A program made the position numbers and the translations under genes. The notes below the pieces were generated by a model. That model saw nothing but the letters and a program-made list of their open reading frames with translations, was not told the DNA's origin and made no database searches. Positions 37,301-45,423 of a stretch of 64,000 bases of DNA are shown piece after piece. The stretch lies in contig NZ_PREV01000027.1 of assembly GCF_002959965.1 (NCBI RefSeq), positions 186,001 to 250,000 on the forward strand, in the 5' to 3' direction. Each line of letters opens with the position of its first letter. The stretch's first letter is position 1. The DNA is from Microbulbifer pacificus. Its GTDB lineage: Bacteria > Pseudomonadota > Gammaproteobacteria > Pseudomonadales > Cellvibrionaceae.

Positions 37301-38305
37301 GATTTCTACCGTTTCAACATCCAGGTGCTGGATGAAAAGGGCCGGTTACTGGATCAGGCGCGAGATCTGGAAACCCTGCAGTTGCGCTACCGCGACCGGG
37401 TGCAGCAGGAAATTGCCAGTGCCGGTGATGATTTCGAGCGCACCGGTATCACCAGTTGGGATTTTGGCGACTTGCCGGAAACCCGCCAGCTGAGCCAGGG
37501 TGGACTCAAAGTGCGAGCCTACCCGGCTCTGATTGCAGGTAAAGAAAGTGTGGATCTCAAGTTGCTGGACAATCCGGAAGAGGCTCGGCGACTAACCCGC
37601 GCGGGTATTTGCCGCCTCGCCATCCTACACCTGCCGGAGCCGGTGAAATACCTGCGCAAAGAGTTGTTGAAGGGCAAGGAACTGGGCCTGAGCGCCGCAG
37701 ACCTCGGCCGTCGCGAGGATGTTGCGGACGATATCCTGATGGCCGCGGTGCGCGAGTGTTTCTGGCCAGATGAACACTGGCCGCGCAGCGAAGCGGACTT
37801 CCTCAACGCACTGGAGAAACGCGAACAGCTGGTGGCGACAGCACAGGAAATCGGTGCACTGCTGGTACAGGCTCTGGCACAACTGGTGCCTCTGCGCAAG
37901 CAGATCAAGCAGCAGAAAAACCTGGCGGTAGCCATGGCTGTTGCGGATATCCATCGTCAGCTCGGAGGGCTTTTTTACCGCGGTTTCCTGTTCCACACGC
38001 CGCTGGAATGGCTGCGTCAGTACGGCCGTTACCTGAAGGGCATCGAACTGCGCCTGGAAAAGGCGGCCCTCGACGCCAACCGCGATCGCCGTCTTAGCGC
38101 CGAGTTTCAGGACGCGGAGGAGCCTTATCTGGCGGAAGCCGCCAAGAGTGCCCCGTTGCTACTGGCGGGTGATCCGGCGCTGGTCCAGTACCGCTGGATG
38201 TTGGAGGAATTTCGTGTGTCACTGTTTGCGCAGACTCTGAAAACGTTGACGCCAGTTTCCATCAAGCGCCTGCGCAAGTTGTGGGGCGAGCGGCAGGTGG
38301 CCTAA
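34391..38305 (+). CDS. hrpA: ATP-dependent RNA helicase HrpA
   Basis: 1304 residues, the family length. Walker A GETGSGKT at 106-113, DEAH box at 203-206, SAT motif III (LIITSATIDLEKFS), motif VI QRAGRCGR. The C-terminal half includes the helicase-associated HA2 and OB-fold parts and the large HrpA-specific DUF3418-like region. HrpA acts in mRNA processing and in rescuing stalled or collided ribosomes. A TATAAT at 34347-34352 is a likely -10 element. Past the stop there is a GATCGC/GCGATC hairpin (38314-38329) without a T tract. Confidence 0.96.
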   Translation: MSQDSASHRSPSALQPIEQLLSQCMGRDRFRLLRTLGNVRRRLNEGKPADRMLRQLEEEVAKSVALAEARRQKLPNVEWPEGLPVVARRDEIAELIAANQVVVVAGETGSGKTTQLPKICLQLGRGIFGQIGHTQPRRIAARTVANRIAEELGQPLGDSVGYQVRFTDQSTEHTHVKLMTDGILLAEIQRDPLLSNYDTLIIDEAHERSLNIDFLLGYLKTLLPKRPDLKLIITSATIDLEKFSKHFDDAPIIEVSGRTYPVDIHYRPPADSDADLNEQVIAAVEELLQEEKNSPRRGGDILVFMSGEREIRECAKALRDAQLQHIDVLPLYARLSLAEQSRVFAPHKGRRIVLATNVAETSITVPGIRYVIDPGTARISRYSYRSKIQRLPVEPISQASANQRAGRCGRVSAGVCIRLYEESDYLQRPEFTDAEILRTNLAAVILQMLQLRIGDIRDFPFVDPPDQRLINDGYSLLQELQAVDGKGQVTTLGRALSRLPLDPRLARMLVESGSVGSLRELLIIVSALAVQDPRERPVEKRQAADEKHKQWEREHSDFLTLVNLWDGYETQRQELSASQLRKWCQKNYLSWLRLREWRDIHHQLRLAIRDLDLKMNREPADYTSVHKAILPGLLGNIGVKDENREFLGCRNRRFHIFPGSGQFKKPPHWVVAAQLLETSRLFAHTVAKIEPEWVLGCSGHLVKRNYFEPHYNPRSGAVMAFEKVTLYGLVLVDKQRIHYGKLDPVTAREVFIREALVEQRYRGKGKFFQHYKDLLAELEDLEAKSRRRDIVVDDEVVFRFFDERLPADIVNLAGFDKWRKQAEQNDPRLLFIPRELMMQQDAGHVGEAQFPDSLTSGGIEYPLGYHFEPGSVDDGVSIRVPVGALHQVPAARLQWVVPGILRDKCIALVKNLPKQYRKHFVPVPAAVDKALPRMQAGNTPLWQALGHELKRQTALELPEDAWKAAEQGLEDFYRFNIQVLDEKGRLLDQARDLETLQLRYRDRVQQEIASAGDDFERTGITSWDFGDLPETRQLSQGGLKVRAYPALIAGKESVDLKLLDNPEEARRLTRAGICRLAILHLPEPVKYLRKELLKGKELGLSAADLGRREDVADDILMAAVRECFWPDEHWPRSEADFLNALEKREQLVATAQEIGALLVQALAQLVPLRKQIKQQKNLAVAMAVADIHRQLGGLFYRGFLFHTPLEWLRQYGRYLKGIELRLEKAALDANRDRRLSAEFQDAEEPYLAEAAKSAPLLLAGDPALVQYRWMLEEFRVSLFAQTLKTLTPVSIKRLRKLWGERQVA

Positions 38306-38523
38306 CGCCTGGGGATCGCTTGCGCGATCTTGGGGAGTGGTTCACAGTTTTTGAATCAGATCCCGACTCCACTGAACCCGGCGCGTGAACCATTGGTCTG
38401 ACTGAACACCCGATTCGTCTGCGGGAAACTATAATCCGGGGGCGGCGGATTGCGCGCCGCTCTGGAGTCGCTTATCCAGACCAACCCACTCAGACCTCAA
38501 CAACAGGTCAACAGGAGATCGCC

Positions 38524-38835
38524 ATGAACAAGAAGAGTCTGCCCCTGGCCGCTGCCGTAGGCGCGGCATTCGTTGCTTCCGCCACACTGAGTGTTTCCGC
38601 CTCAGCCAATCCCTTTACCGCCACCGAACTCTCCGCCGGCTACAACCTGAAAGTGGCGCAAGACGAAAAGCCACAAGAGGGAAAGTGTGGTGAGGGTAAG
38701 ACAGACAAAGAGGGCAAGTGCGGGGAAGGTAAGAAAAAAGAGGGTAAATGCGGCGAAGGCAAATGCGGGGAAGGGAAAAAGGACGAAGGCAAGAAAAAAG
38801 AAGGTAAGTGCGGTGAGGGTAAATGTGGTGGCTGA
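38524..38835 (+). CDS. HvfA-like EGKCG-repeat RiPP precursor
   Basis: 103 residues. N-terminal signal peptide (MNKKSLPLAAAVGAAFVASA, cut near ASA-NPF), a short linker and then a Lys/Gly/Glu/Cys tail with six EGKCG motifs; the six cysteines are the only ones in the protein. In Haemophilus influenzae HvfA, EGKCG cysteines are converted by an iron enzyme to oxazolone-thioamide groups that bind copper. The two partner genes follow directly (DUF692/MNIO and DUF2063). The product is expected to be modified in the cytoplasm and exported to the periplasm as a copper-buffering peptide. A TATAAT at 38430-38435 may be the -10. A good AGGAG ribosome site precedes the ATG. Confidence 0.88.
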   Translation: MNKKSLPLAAAVGAAFVASATLSVSASANPFTATELSAGYNLKVAQDEKPQEGKCGEGKTDKEGKCGEGKKKEGKCGEGKCGEGKKDEGKKKEGKCGEGKCGG

Positions 38836-38959
38836 TGCCACCTGATTTTCCACGCCTCAGGCAATTCTCCAACCCGTTGGAGAGTTGCCGCGGCTGGCTC
38901 CCCGATTCCTCCATTGCGAGGCCGCCTCCGCACGCGCTCGATAAATTCTCAGAGGCCGT

Positions 38960-39832
38960 ATGCCGAATAGTACGCGTGAGTATCCGGTAAACGGTGCGGG
39001 CCTTGGCCTGCGCCGCTCGATGATGGGAGAGGATCTTTCACTTGCACAGGTGGATTTCCTCGAGGTCGCGCCGGAGAACTGGATTGGTGTCGGTGGCCGC
39101 TATGGGCGCTGGCTACGGGAGTACACCGAGCGCTTCCCGTTCGTGATTCACGGTTTGTCCCTCTCCATTGGCTCGCCGGCACCACTGGATGAAGCGTTGC
39201 TGCTGTCCATCAAGGCATTTATGCGCGAGCACGATATCCGCTGTTACAGCGAGCACCTCAGCTATTGTTCGGACCACGGTCATCTCTACGACCTGCTGCC
39301 TATCCCCTTTACCGAAGAGGCCGCGCACTATGTGGCGGGGCGCATCCGACGGGCGCAGGACATTCTCGAACGGCGCATCGCCCTGGAGAATGTGTCCTAC
39401 TATGCGGCACCGGGCCAGGAAATGCGCGAAGTGGAATTTCTGAATGCGGTGCTCGCGGAGGCCGACTGCGACCTGTTGCTCGACGTCAACAATATCTATG
39501 TGAACGCCATCAATCACCAGTATGACCCGCTGGAATTTCTCCACGCTTTGCCTGCGGAGCGTATCCGCTATGCCCATGTGGCCGGGCACTATGATGAGGC
39601 GGAGGATCTTAAAGTGGATACCCACGGCGCCCCGGTGATCGACCCGGTGTGGCAATTATTGCAACGCGCATACGAACACTTCGGGCCCATCCCGACGCTG
39701 CTGGAGCGGGATTTCAATATTCCGCCTTTACCGGAGCTGTGCCAGGAAGTCGCGCGTATTCGCGATTATCAATGTGCGGTAACGCAGTCCGGGAGCAATG
39801 CAGCAGTTGCGGAGGTATCTGGTGGCCGATAG
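38960..39832 (+). CDS. MNIO-family (DUF692) multinuclear iron enzyme, HvfB-like
   Basis: 290 residues, TIM-barrel DUF692/UPF0276 family. Conserved segments seen: GLGLRRSMM near the start, [68 protein letters not shown] and YAHVAGHY. The many His, Asp, Glu and Asn residues in these motifs are the iron ligands of the family. It should modify cysteines of the EGKCG precursor encoded just upstream. The next gene overlaps its 3' end, as expected for the obligate partner protein. Confidence 0.92.
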   Translation: MPNSTREYPVNGAGLGLRRSMMGEDLSLAQVDFLEVAPENWIGVGGRYGRWLREYTERFPFVIHGLSLSIGSPAPLDEALLLSIKAFMREHDIRCYSEHLSYCSDHGHLYDLLPIPFTEEAAHYVAGRIRRAQDILERRIALENVSYYAAPGQEMREVEFLNAVLAEADCDLLLDVNNIYVNAINHQYDPLEFLHALPAERIRYAHVAGHYDEAEDLKVDTHGAPVIDPVWQLLQRAYEHFGPIPTLLERDFNIPPLPELCQEVARIRDYQCAVTQSGSNAAVAEVSGGR

Positions 39833-40625
39833 CTCTGTATCCGGTACACGCCTTGGATTCAGTGTCGTGCAGCGCGAGTTTACTGCCCACCTGCGCCATC
39901 CGCTTGAACATCCGGCCCCCGCGTCCATCGAAGATCGCCGTACAGGTATCTATCGCGATCTGATCTACAACAACATCGAATCTTTTATTGCCAGCGGCTT
40001 CCCGGTTCTGCGCAGCATCCTCACCGATAACCACTGGCACAATATGGTGCGCGATTTTGTACACCGCCATACTTCCGCGAGCCCTTACTTCCTGCAAATC
40101 AGCGAGGAATTTCTGCACTACCTGCAGCGGGAGCGCGCTGAACATCCGGCGAGCGCGGATGACCCGCCCTTCATGCTCGAACTTGCCCACTACGAGTGGG
40201 TGGAGCTGGCGCTGGATGTGAGCAACGAGGAATTTCCTACGGGGTTGCCGCCGGAACCTGAGCGGGCGCAAATACTCGACAGGGTACCGGTAGTTTCTCC
40301 TTTGGCGTGGAGTCTCAGTTACCAGTTTCCGGTGCATCACCTCGGGCCGGATTGCCGGCCCTGTGAACCGCCGCCGTCTCCGACTTTCCTGGTGGTGTAT
40401 CGCAATCGCGCCGATCGGGTGGGCTTTCTGGAGGCCAATGTCGCCACGGCGCATCTGTTGCGGCTGGCGCAGGCAGAGGGTGGGCCAAACACGGGGCGCC
40501 AATTGCTGTTGCAACTGGCGCAGGACCTGCAGCACCCGGAACCGGAACAGTTACTGGGCTTTGGTGTAGAGCTGCTGGAGAAACTGCACCGCCTGGATAT
40601 CATCGCCGGATTCCGGCCCGCCTGA
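39822..40625 (+). CDS. DUF2063 partner protein, HvfC-like
   Basis: 267 residues if started at GTG 39822, which has a GGAGG ribosome site six bases upstream; an ATG at 39798 is the alternative. The N-terminal DUF2063 part ([59 protein letters not shown]) is often annotated as a putative DNA-binding domain, but in bufferin systems this partner binds the precursor leader and assists the MNIO enzyme. It overlaps the DUF692 gene by 11 bases, so the two are translationally coupled. No DoxX-like HvfE/D gene follows in the window. Confidence 0.9.
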   Translation: MADSSVSGTRLGFSVVQREFTAHLRHPLEHPAPASIEDRRTGIYRDLIYNNIESFIASGFPVLRSILTDNHWHNMVRDFVHRHTSASPYFLQISEEFLHYLQRERAEHPASADDPPFMLELAHYEWVELALDVSNEEFPTGLPPEPERAQILDRVPVVSPLAWSLSYQFPVHHLGPDCRPCEPPPSPTFLVVYRNRADRVGFLEANVATAHLLRLAQAEGGPNTGRQLLLQLAQDLQHPEPEQLLGFGVELLEKLHRLDIIAGFRPA

Positions 40626-40811
40626 CGCCGGTGCCGGAAACCACCGTGGGGCGTGACAGGCGCTTCTCTGCGATGGTGGGGGAGTGCTCAATCCCATTGA
40701 CGAAAAGTGTCAGCTGCTATGCTGCCATAACGGCCAGTGCTAGAATCGCGTGCAAACGGAAACAAAGATCCTGGTTTGAACAATCGAATTCATCTTGCGA
40801 GGAGCAGGGAT

Positions 40812-41798
40812 TTGCTTGAACGCACACATCTTATCATTCCACAGTCCTGGGCTGCCTGGACGCTAACGGCACTGTTGTCGGCGCCTCTGGCCATGGCGCA
40901 GGATGCGTCAGACCCATTTGCGGAACTGCCGGACGATAAACCCGCCACCACTCCCGCGGTAACCAATACCCCCGGCAAGGCCAGTCCTGATGCTGGCGGT
41001 AGCACGGTGCCCGCGGCGGAATCCCAACCCGAAAGCGATCCTTTTGCCGAGGGTGATACCCCCGCGGCCGGTGGCGCGACCGACGATTTCGCTTCCGAGC
41101 TGGAAGACGAATACGGCTTTGACCCGGCGGATGAATTTTCCAGCGCGGAGGAGCCGGCAGATCGCGATCCCTGGGAGGGGTTCAATCGCGCCATGTTCCG
41201 CTTTAACGATACCGCCGACCGCTGGTTCCTGAAGCCTGTGGCGATCAGCTACCGACAGATCACCCCAATCTTTATGCAGTCAGGGGTATCCAACTTCTTT
41301 TCCAATCTGCACGAGATCAACAACGTCCTGAACGACGTGTTGCAGTGGAAATGGGGACAGGCGGGCAATGATACCGGTCGTTTTCTGGTAAACAGTACGG
41401 TCGGTATTGGTGGCCTGTTCGACGTGGCCCAGCACATGGGGCTTGAGCCCAACGATGGAGAAGACTTCGGCCAGACACTGGCGGTGTGGGGCGTTTCCTC
41501 TGGTCCCTACGTGGTGCTGCCGATGCTGGGGCCATCCACTGTGCGGGATTTTCCTGGTGAAGTGGTGCAGTGGTACACCAACCCGCTCACCTATGTGGAC
41601 AAGAACTCCATTGAATACACCCTGAAAATGGTCGATGTCATTCAGACCCGTGCCAGCCTGTTACAGGCCGAGTCACTGCTTCAGGGCGACCGGTATGTCC
41701 TGCTGCGCGATGCCTATCTGCAGCGCCGCGAGTTCCTGATCAACGATGGCGAACAGGAAGACGATTTCGGCGGCGATCTGGATGAATACGATTTCTGA
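40812..41798 (+). CDS. mlaA: MlaA/VacJ family outer-membrane lipid-asymmetry protein, no lipobox
   Basis: 328 residues from TTG 40812, chosen because an AGGAG lies upstream and the resulting N-terminus is a good signal peptide (WAAWTLTALLSAPLAMA-QDA); a GTG at 40737 is open but lacks a ribosome site. The core from about 130 shows the family signature DPWEGFNRAMFRFND, then LPMLGPSTVRDFPG and the TNPLTYVD segment. MlaA removes phospholipid from the outer leaflet with porins and MlaC. Unlike typical MlaA it has no cysteine near the signal cleavage site and instead a Pro/Ala/Asp-rich acidic linker of about 90 residues. It overlaps the next gene by 17 bases. Confidence 0.88.
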   Translation: MLERTHLIIPQSWAAWTLTALLSAPLAMAQDASDPFAELPDDKPATTPAVTNTPGKASPDAGGSTVPAAESQPESDPFAEGDTPAAGGATDDFASELEDEYGFDPADEFSSAEEPADRDPWEGFNRAMFRFNDTADRWFLKPVAISYRQITPIFMQSGVSNFFSNLHEINNVLNDVLQWKWGQAGNDTGRFLVNSTVGIGGLFDVAQHMGLEPNDGEDFGQTLAVWGVSSGPYVVLPMLGPSTVRDFPGEVVQWYTNPLTYVDKNSIEYTLKMVDVIQTRASLLQAESLLQGDRYVLLRDAYLQRREFLINDGEQEDDFGGDLDEYDF

Positions 41799-43020
41799 TG
41801 CTCACGCCGAGCAGCCGGCCTCCACAGCGGTGGAGACCGGCCGTCGTACCCTGCTATTGAGTGACCCGGGCCAGCCGTCCTATGACTTGATGTGCACCAC
41901 GCTCGCGCGACTTGGCTACACCGTGATCCAGGAAGAAAGCGGTGTCGATGCCATCGGCCACTTCTCTCCCGATAAATATGAACTCGTTATCACCGACCTG
42001 CACCTGCCTGATATGGGCGGGCTGGAAGTGCTGCGCAAGATCAAGCGCCTGTCGCCGGATACGCCGGTCGTGGTACTGGCTTGCGACAGCGAGGTCAACG
42101 ATGTGGTACAGGCCCTGCGTCTGGGGGCCAGTGACTATCTGCTCAAACCCCTTACCGACGAAGGCGTAATTGAGCATGCGGTGACGCGGATCGCCGAGGC
42201 GCGGGAACTGGCCGCGGAAAACCGCGAATATCGCCAGCAGCTCGAGGCGCGCAACCGCGAGCTGCACGAACACATCGAGCTGTTGCAACGGGACCACGAG
42301 GCGGGTCGCCAGTTGCAGCAGCATCTGCTGCCTCGCACCCCCTATCGCTATCCCGCCGGCATCGAGGCCGCATTCCGTCTGCTGCCTTCGTTGTACCTCA
42401 GTGGCGACTTTGTCGACTATGGATTGTTCGGTGAGCGTTTCGTGGCGTTCTATCTGGTGGACGTTTCCGGTCACGGTGTGTCATCGGCACTGGTTACGGC
42501 ACTGATCAAGCACAGCATCATGCACCTGTTGCGGGAGCGCGCGCTGTTCAGCCAGCTCAATAACATCGATCAGGACATCGCCAGTGTCCTGGAGATGATC
42601 AACCGCGAGCTGATTTCCGCCGGGCTCGACAAGCACGCCAGTATGTTCGTCGGTGTAGTGGACAGCCGGGCGCGTCAGTTGCACTACGCGGTGGCGGGAC
42701 AGGTACCCATGCCCGCACTGGTCACCAGCGACGGCGCCCAATGGCTTACGGGTAAGGGAAGGCCGCTGGGGCTGTTCCAGTGCGGTGAATGGGAAGTGCG
42801 CCACTGCAGCCTTCCCGCCAGCTGGCGCCTGGTCGCCTGTTCCGATGGGGTACTGGAACTGCTTACCGGTGATCTGTTGCGAAAAGAGGAGAAGCTGCTG
42901 CAGATGATCGACCACAGTCGCGGTGATCTCGACAGCCTGTGCGCGGCGCTCAAGGTCGATACCGCCGAATCCTTTCCCGACGATATTACGATCCTGACCC
43001 TGCGTCAGGACAATCCCTGA
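41782..43020 (+). CDS. Response regulator with PP2C/SpoIIE-type phosphatase domain
   Basis: 412 residues from ATG 41782 (another ATG lies at 41746 inside mlaA). Receiver domain about 20-140 with the phospho-acceptor Asp in VITDLHLPDMGG and LKPLTDEG for the conserved Lys; helical linker about 140-195 (coiled coil, ELAAENREYRQQLEARNREL); PP2C-type serine phosphatase about 205-410 with SGDFVDYG, LVDVSGHGVSSAL and CSDGVLEL/PDDITILTL metal-binding motifs. This layout is that of RssB/HsbR-type partner-switching regulators, and the STAS-domain gene downstream is a likely target. Confidence 0.9.
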   Translation: MNTISDAHAEQPASTAVETGRRTLLLSDPGQPSYDLMCTTLARLGYTVIQEESGVDAIGHFSPDKYELVITDLHLPDMGGLEVLRKIKRLSPDTPVVVLACDSEVNDVVQALRLGASDYLLKPLTDEGVIEHAVTRIAEARELAAENREYRQQLEARNRELHEHIELLQRDHEAGRQLQQHLLPRTPYRYPAGIEAAFRLLPSLYLSGDFVDYGLFGERFVAFYLVDVSGHGVSSALVTALIKHSIMHLLRERALFSQLNNIDQDIASVLEMINRELISAGLDKHASMFVGVVDSRARQLHYAVAGQVPMPALVTSDGAQWLTGKGRPLGLFQCGEWEVRHCSLPASWRLVACSDGVLELLTGDLLRKEEKLLQMIDHSRGDLDSLCAALKVDTAESFPDDITILTLRQDNP

Positions 43021-43386
43021 GACCGGCAGACTGCTGCCCGGCCCGATTCTTGCGTCTTTTTCCCCGGCGTTTGCCAGCTGTCGTTCACGGTGGGTTCATC
43101 GGAACTGTCTGAGACTGGGAGGGTAGGCGGGATTTTTGGGTGTCGCCGGAGGAATCGGGGCTACAAAGTCCGGACTGTCCAGTCAAACCTGTTAACCCGT
43201 TCACACTGGTCTTGTCAGCGCTGGTGGGCAGGAGTAAGCTCCGCCCACTTCATGGTCAATCGGCGTACGGTTTTTCATCCGCGTCGCGGACCTGAGTTGC
43301 ACAAGGAACTGTGCCGCGGTTGAAGCCGCAAATTCTCCATCTCGTACTCCGACCCGGGAACAGGGCGGGGCGCGTTTGAGGTTACT
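43021..43386. other. Intergenic region, no gene recognised
   Basis: 366 bases between the phosphatase and the STAS gene. Nothing convincing: no RNA gene, no terminator with a T tract, no promoter with both elements. The two genes may still be functionally linked but probably have separate promoters. Confidence 0.4.
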
Positions 43387-43911
43387 ATGCAGTCCGGGCA
43401 GATAATGGTTGGTGACCACCAGGGCATTTATGTCGTCAAACTGGTGGGAGATGTGCGCCTCAATCTTTGTACATCGTTCGATAACTATATCGGCAAGATG
43501 TTTTCCCACGACGATTTTCGCGGCGTGGTGTTCGACATGCACGACACCCAGGGTGTCGACAGCACCACACTGGGCCTGATGGCAAAAATCGCCATTCGCA
43601 GCGCCGAGCACAAGGGTGGTAAACCCCTGGTTCTGTGCGAAGAGCGCGGTTTACTGCACCTGCTGGATTCCATGGGTTTTGACGATCTGATGGACATTTC
43701 CAGCGATGCGGAGAATGACGCCTACCAGGTCGAGCCCGCCCCCCTCAAGTGCAATGCCCCTGATGAACACAGTGCCCGGGAAATGGTGCTGGAAGCCCAT
43801 CGCGTGTTGATGAGTCTCAACGAAAAGAATGAAAACACCTTTCGCGATCTGGTAAATGTTCTGGAAAGTGAGCAGGGCACTCACGACCGCAAATCTGTAG
43901 TCAGTCACTGA
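43387..43911 (+). CDS. STAS-domain anti-sigma-factor antagonist
   Basis: 174 residues. STAS domain in about the first 105: VVKLVGDVRLNLCTSFDNYI and the phosphorylation-site segment MHDTQGVDSTTLGLMAKI, where the conserved Ser/Thr would be modified by a kinase and dephosphorylated by the PP2C protein encoded upstream. Residues about 110-174 are a hydrophilic extension with no recognised family. This fits the HsbA-type member of an RssB/HsbR-HsbA partner switch controlling stress or biofilm functions; the cognate kinase/anti-sigma was not found in the window. Confidence 0.88.
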   Translation: MQSGQIMVGDHQGIYVVKLVGDVRLNLCTSFDNYIGKMFSHDDFRGVVFDMHDTQGVDSTTLGLMAKIAIRSAEHKGGKPLVLCEERGLLHLLDSMGFDDLMDISSDAENDAYQVEPAPLKCNAPDEHSAREMVLEAHRVLMSLNEKNENTFRDLVNVLESEQGTHDRKSVVSH

Positions 43912-43929
43912 ACAAATATTGACGCCGAC

Positions 43930-44391
43930 TCAACCGATGCCATCGCCGTCTCTGGCCTCGGCGCGGGCGCGGGTAAACAGTCCGTGGGGCAGGTAAATCA
44001 GCTCCGCCACTCGCCGTATCAGGTGCTCCTCAAAGGCGTCGACCTCGCCATCCGCGAAAGCCACCTGCCACATCTGCTTTACCAGCAGGTACTTGTCCCG
44101 CTCACTGAAATTGTCGTTAACCGTCTGGGTAAATTCGTACAGAGACGTGGCTTCGTTGCGTTCCACCAGCGCGCGCTCCACCAGTTTTTCGGCGGCTTCG
44201 CTGTCCAGTCGATAGTGCTCCATTAGCAGGCGCACCAGCGCTTTTCTTTCGCGTGCATCCACCTTCTGATCCGCGGTGGCTATCTCCACCATCAGCGCTG
44301 CACTGATCATGCGCACGTCTTTTTCGGGGCGCACTTCCACGCTGTCTCCGCGGCCGATCTGCTCGAACAGCTTGCGTATCTGCTGCAGCAT
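43930..44391 (-). CDS. TerB-like protein
   Basis: 153 residues, all-helical. The TerB-family pattern is visible as LMVEIATADQKVDARERKAL and QMWQVAFADGEVDAFEEHLI, two related halves each with acidic DG/D-x-K/E-V motifs that may bind metal. It was first described in tellurite-resistance loci but most homologues are stand-alone and of unknown role. It converges with the STAS gene and lies downstream of the transaldolase gene on the minus strand. Confidence 0.88.
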   Translation of the reverse strand: MLQQIRKLFEQIGRGDSVEVRPEKDVRMISAALMVEIATADQKVDARERKALVRLLMEHYRLDSEAAEKLVERALVERNEATSLYEFTQTVNDNFSERDKYLLVKQMWQVAFADGEVDAFEEHLIRRVAELIYLPHGLFTRARAEARDGDGIG

Positions 44392-44442
44392 GGTTGTGCC
44401 CCCTGTTTGGCTGAATGGACGAAGCGAGTCGTTTTGAGCGTC

Positions 44443-45387
44443 TTATTGCGCTTCGCGCAATAATTTTTCCAGCCTCAGCTGGTCCGCCACGAAATTGCGG
44501 ATGCCTTCCGCCAGCTTTTCCGTCGCCATGGCGTCCGCGTTCAGCTGATAACGGAATTCGGCCTCGCTGAGCGGTGCTGCGGGCTGGGGCTGGCTGGCAA
44601 TATTGCTGTCGAGTCCGGAGGCCAGTGGGCTCTCGTCGTCCTGGAGCTCCTGTAACAGCTGCGGGCTGATGGTGAGCTTGTCACAGCCGGCCAGCGCTTC
44701 GATTTCACCGGTATTGCGGAAGCTGGCCCCCATAACAATGGTGGGGTAGCCGCGGGACTTGTAGTACTCATAGATACTGGTGACCGACAGCACACCGGGG
44801 TCATCCTGTGCAGTGTAGTCGTCACGTCCGGTACTGGCCTTGTACCAGTCGAGGATGCGACCCACAAAGGGGGAAATCAGGGTGACACCGGCCTCCGCGC
44901 AGGCCACCGCCTGGCACTGGCTGAACAGCAGGGTCAGATTGCAGTGGATACCTTCGCGTTCCAGTACCGAGGCTGCGGTAATACCCTCCCAGGTGGAGGC
45001 GAGCTTGATCAGCACGCGCTCGCGTTCGATGCCGGCTTCCTCGTACATGGCGATCAGTTTGCGCGCGTATTCGATGCTGGCGCGAGTATCAAAAGACAGG
45101 CGCGCATCCACCTCCGTAGACACCACCCCGGGCACAATCTGCAGGATCTCCCGGCCGATGACGACCGCGAGCTTCATGGAGGCATCGACGATCACATCGC
45201 CACCGCGCTGTTCCGCCCAGCGCAGGGAATCCACCAGATATTGCTGGTACTGCGGCAACTGCGCCGCCTTGTACAGGAGGGAGGGGTTTGTGGTGGCGTC
45301 CTGCGGTTGGTAGCGACGGATGGCTTCAATATCGCCCGTGTCGGCAACCACCAGGCTGCGCTGCTTGAGTTGTTCCAGTTTGTTCAT
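44443..45387 (-). CDS. tal: Transaldolase (TalB type)
   Basis: 314 residues, the class I TalB length. Enzyme of the non-oxidative pentose phosphate pathway: transfers a dihydroxyacetone unit from sedoheptulose 7-phosphate to glyceraldehyde 3-phosphate. The Schiff-base Lys is in [12 protein letters not shown]; the Asp at VVADTGD and [19 protein letters not shown] are family motifs. The start [11 protein letters not shown] is standard. It lies between the TerB-like gene and dusA on the same strand. Confidence 0.96.
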   Translation of the reverse strand: MNKLEQLKQRSLVVADTGDIEAIRRYQPQDATTNPSLLYKAAQLPQYQQYLVDSLRWAEQRGGDVIVDASMKLAVVIGREILQIVPGVVSTEVDARLSFDTRASIEYARKLIAMYEEAGIERERVLIKLASTWEGITAASVLEREGIHCNLTLLFSQCQAVACAEAGVTLISPFVGRILDWYKASTGRDDYTAQDDPGVLSVTSIYEYYKSRGYPTIVMGASFRNTGEIEALAGCDKLTISPQLLQELQDDESPLASGLDSNIASQPQPAAPLSEAEFRYQLNADAMATEKLAEGIRNFVADQLRLEKLLREAQ

Positions 45388-45423
45388 CTTCCCCTCACTT
45401 CCACATTGTTGTTCCGATTGTTC

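Noticed and set aside
38314..38329. Terminator after hrpA
   Set aside because: A GATCGC/GCGATC hairpin exists but no T tract follows; not strong enough to call.
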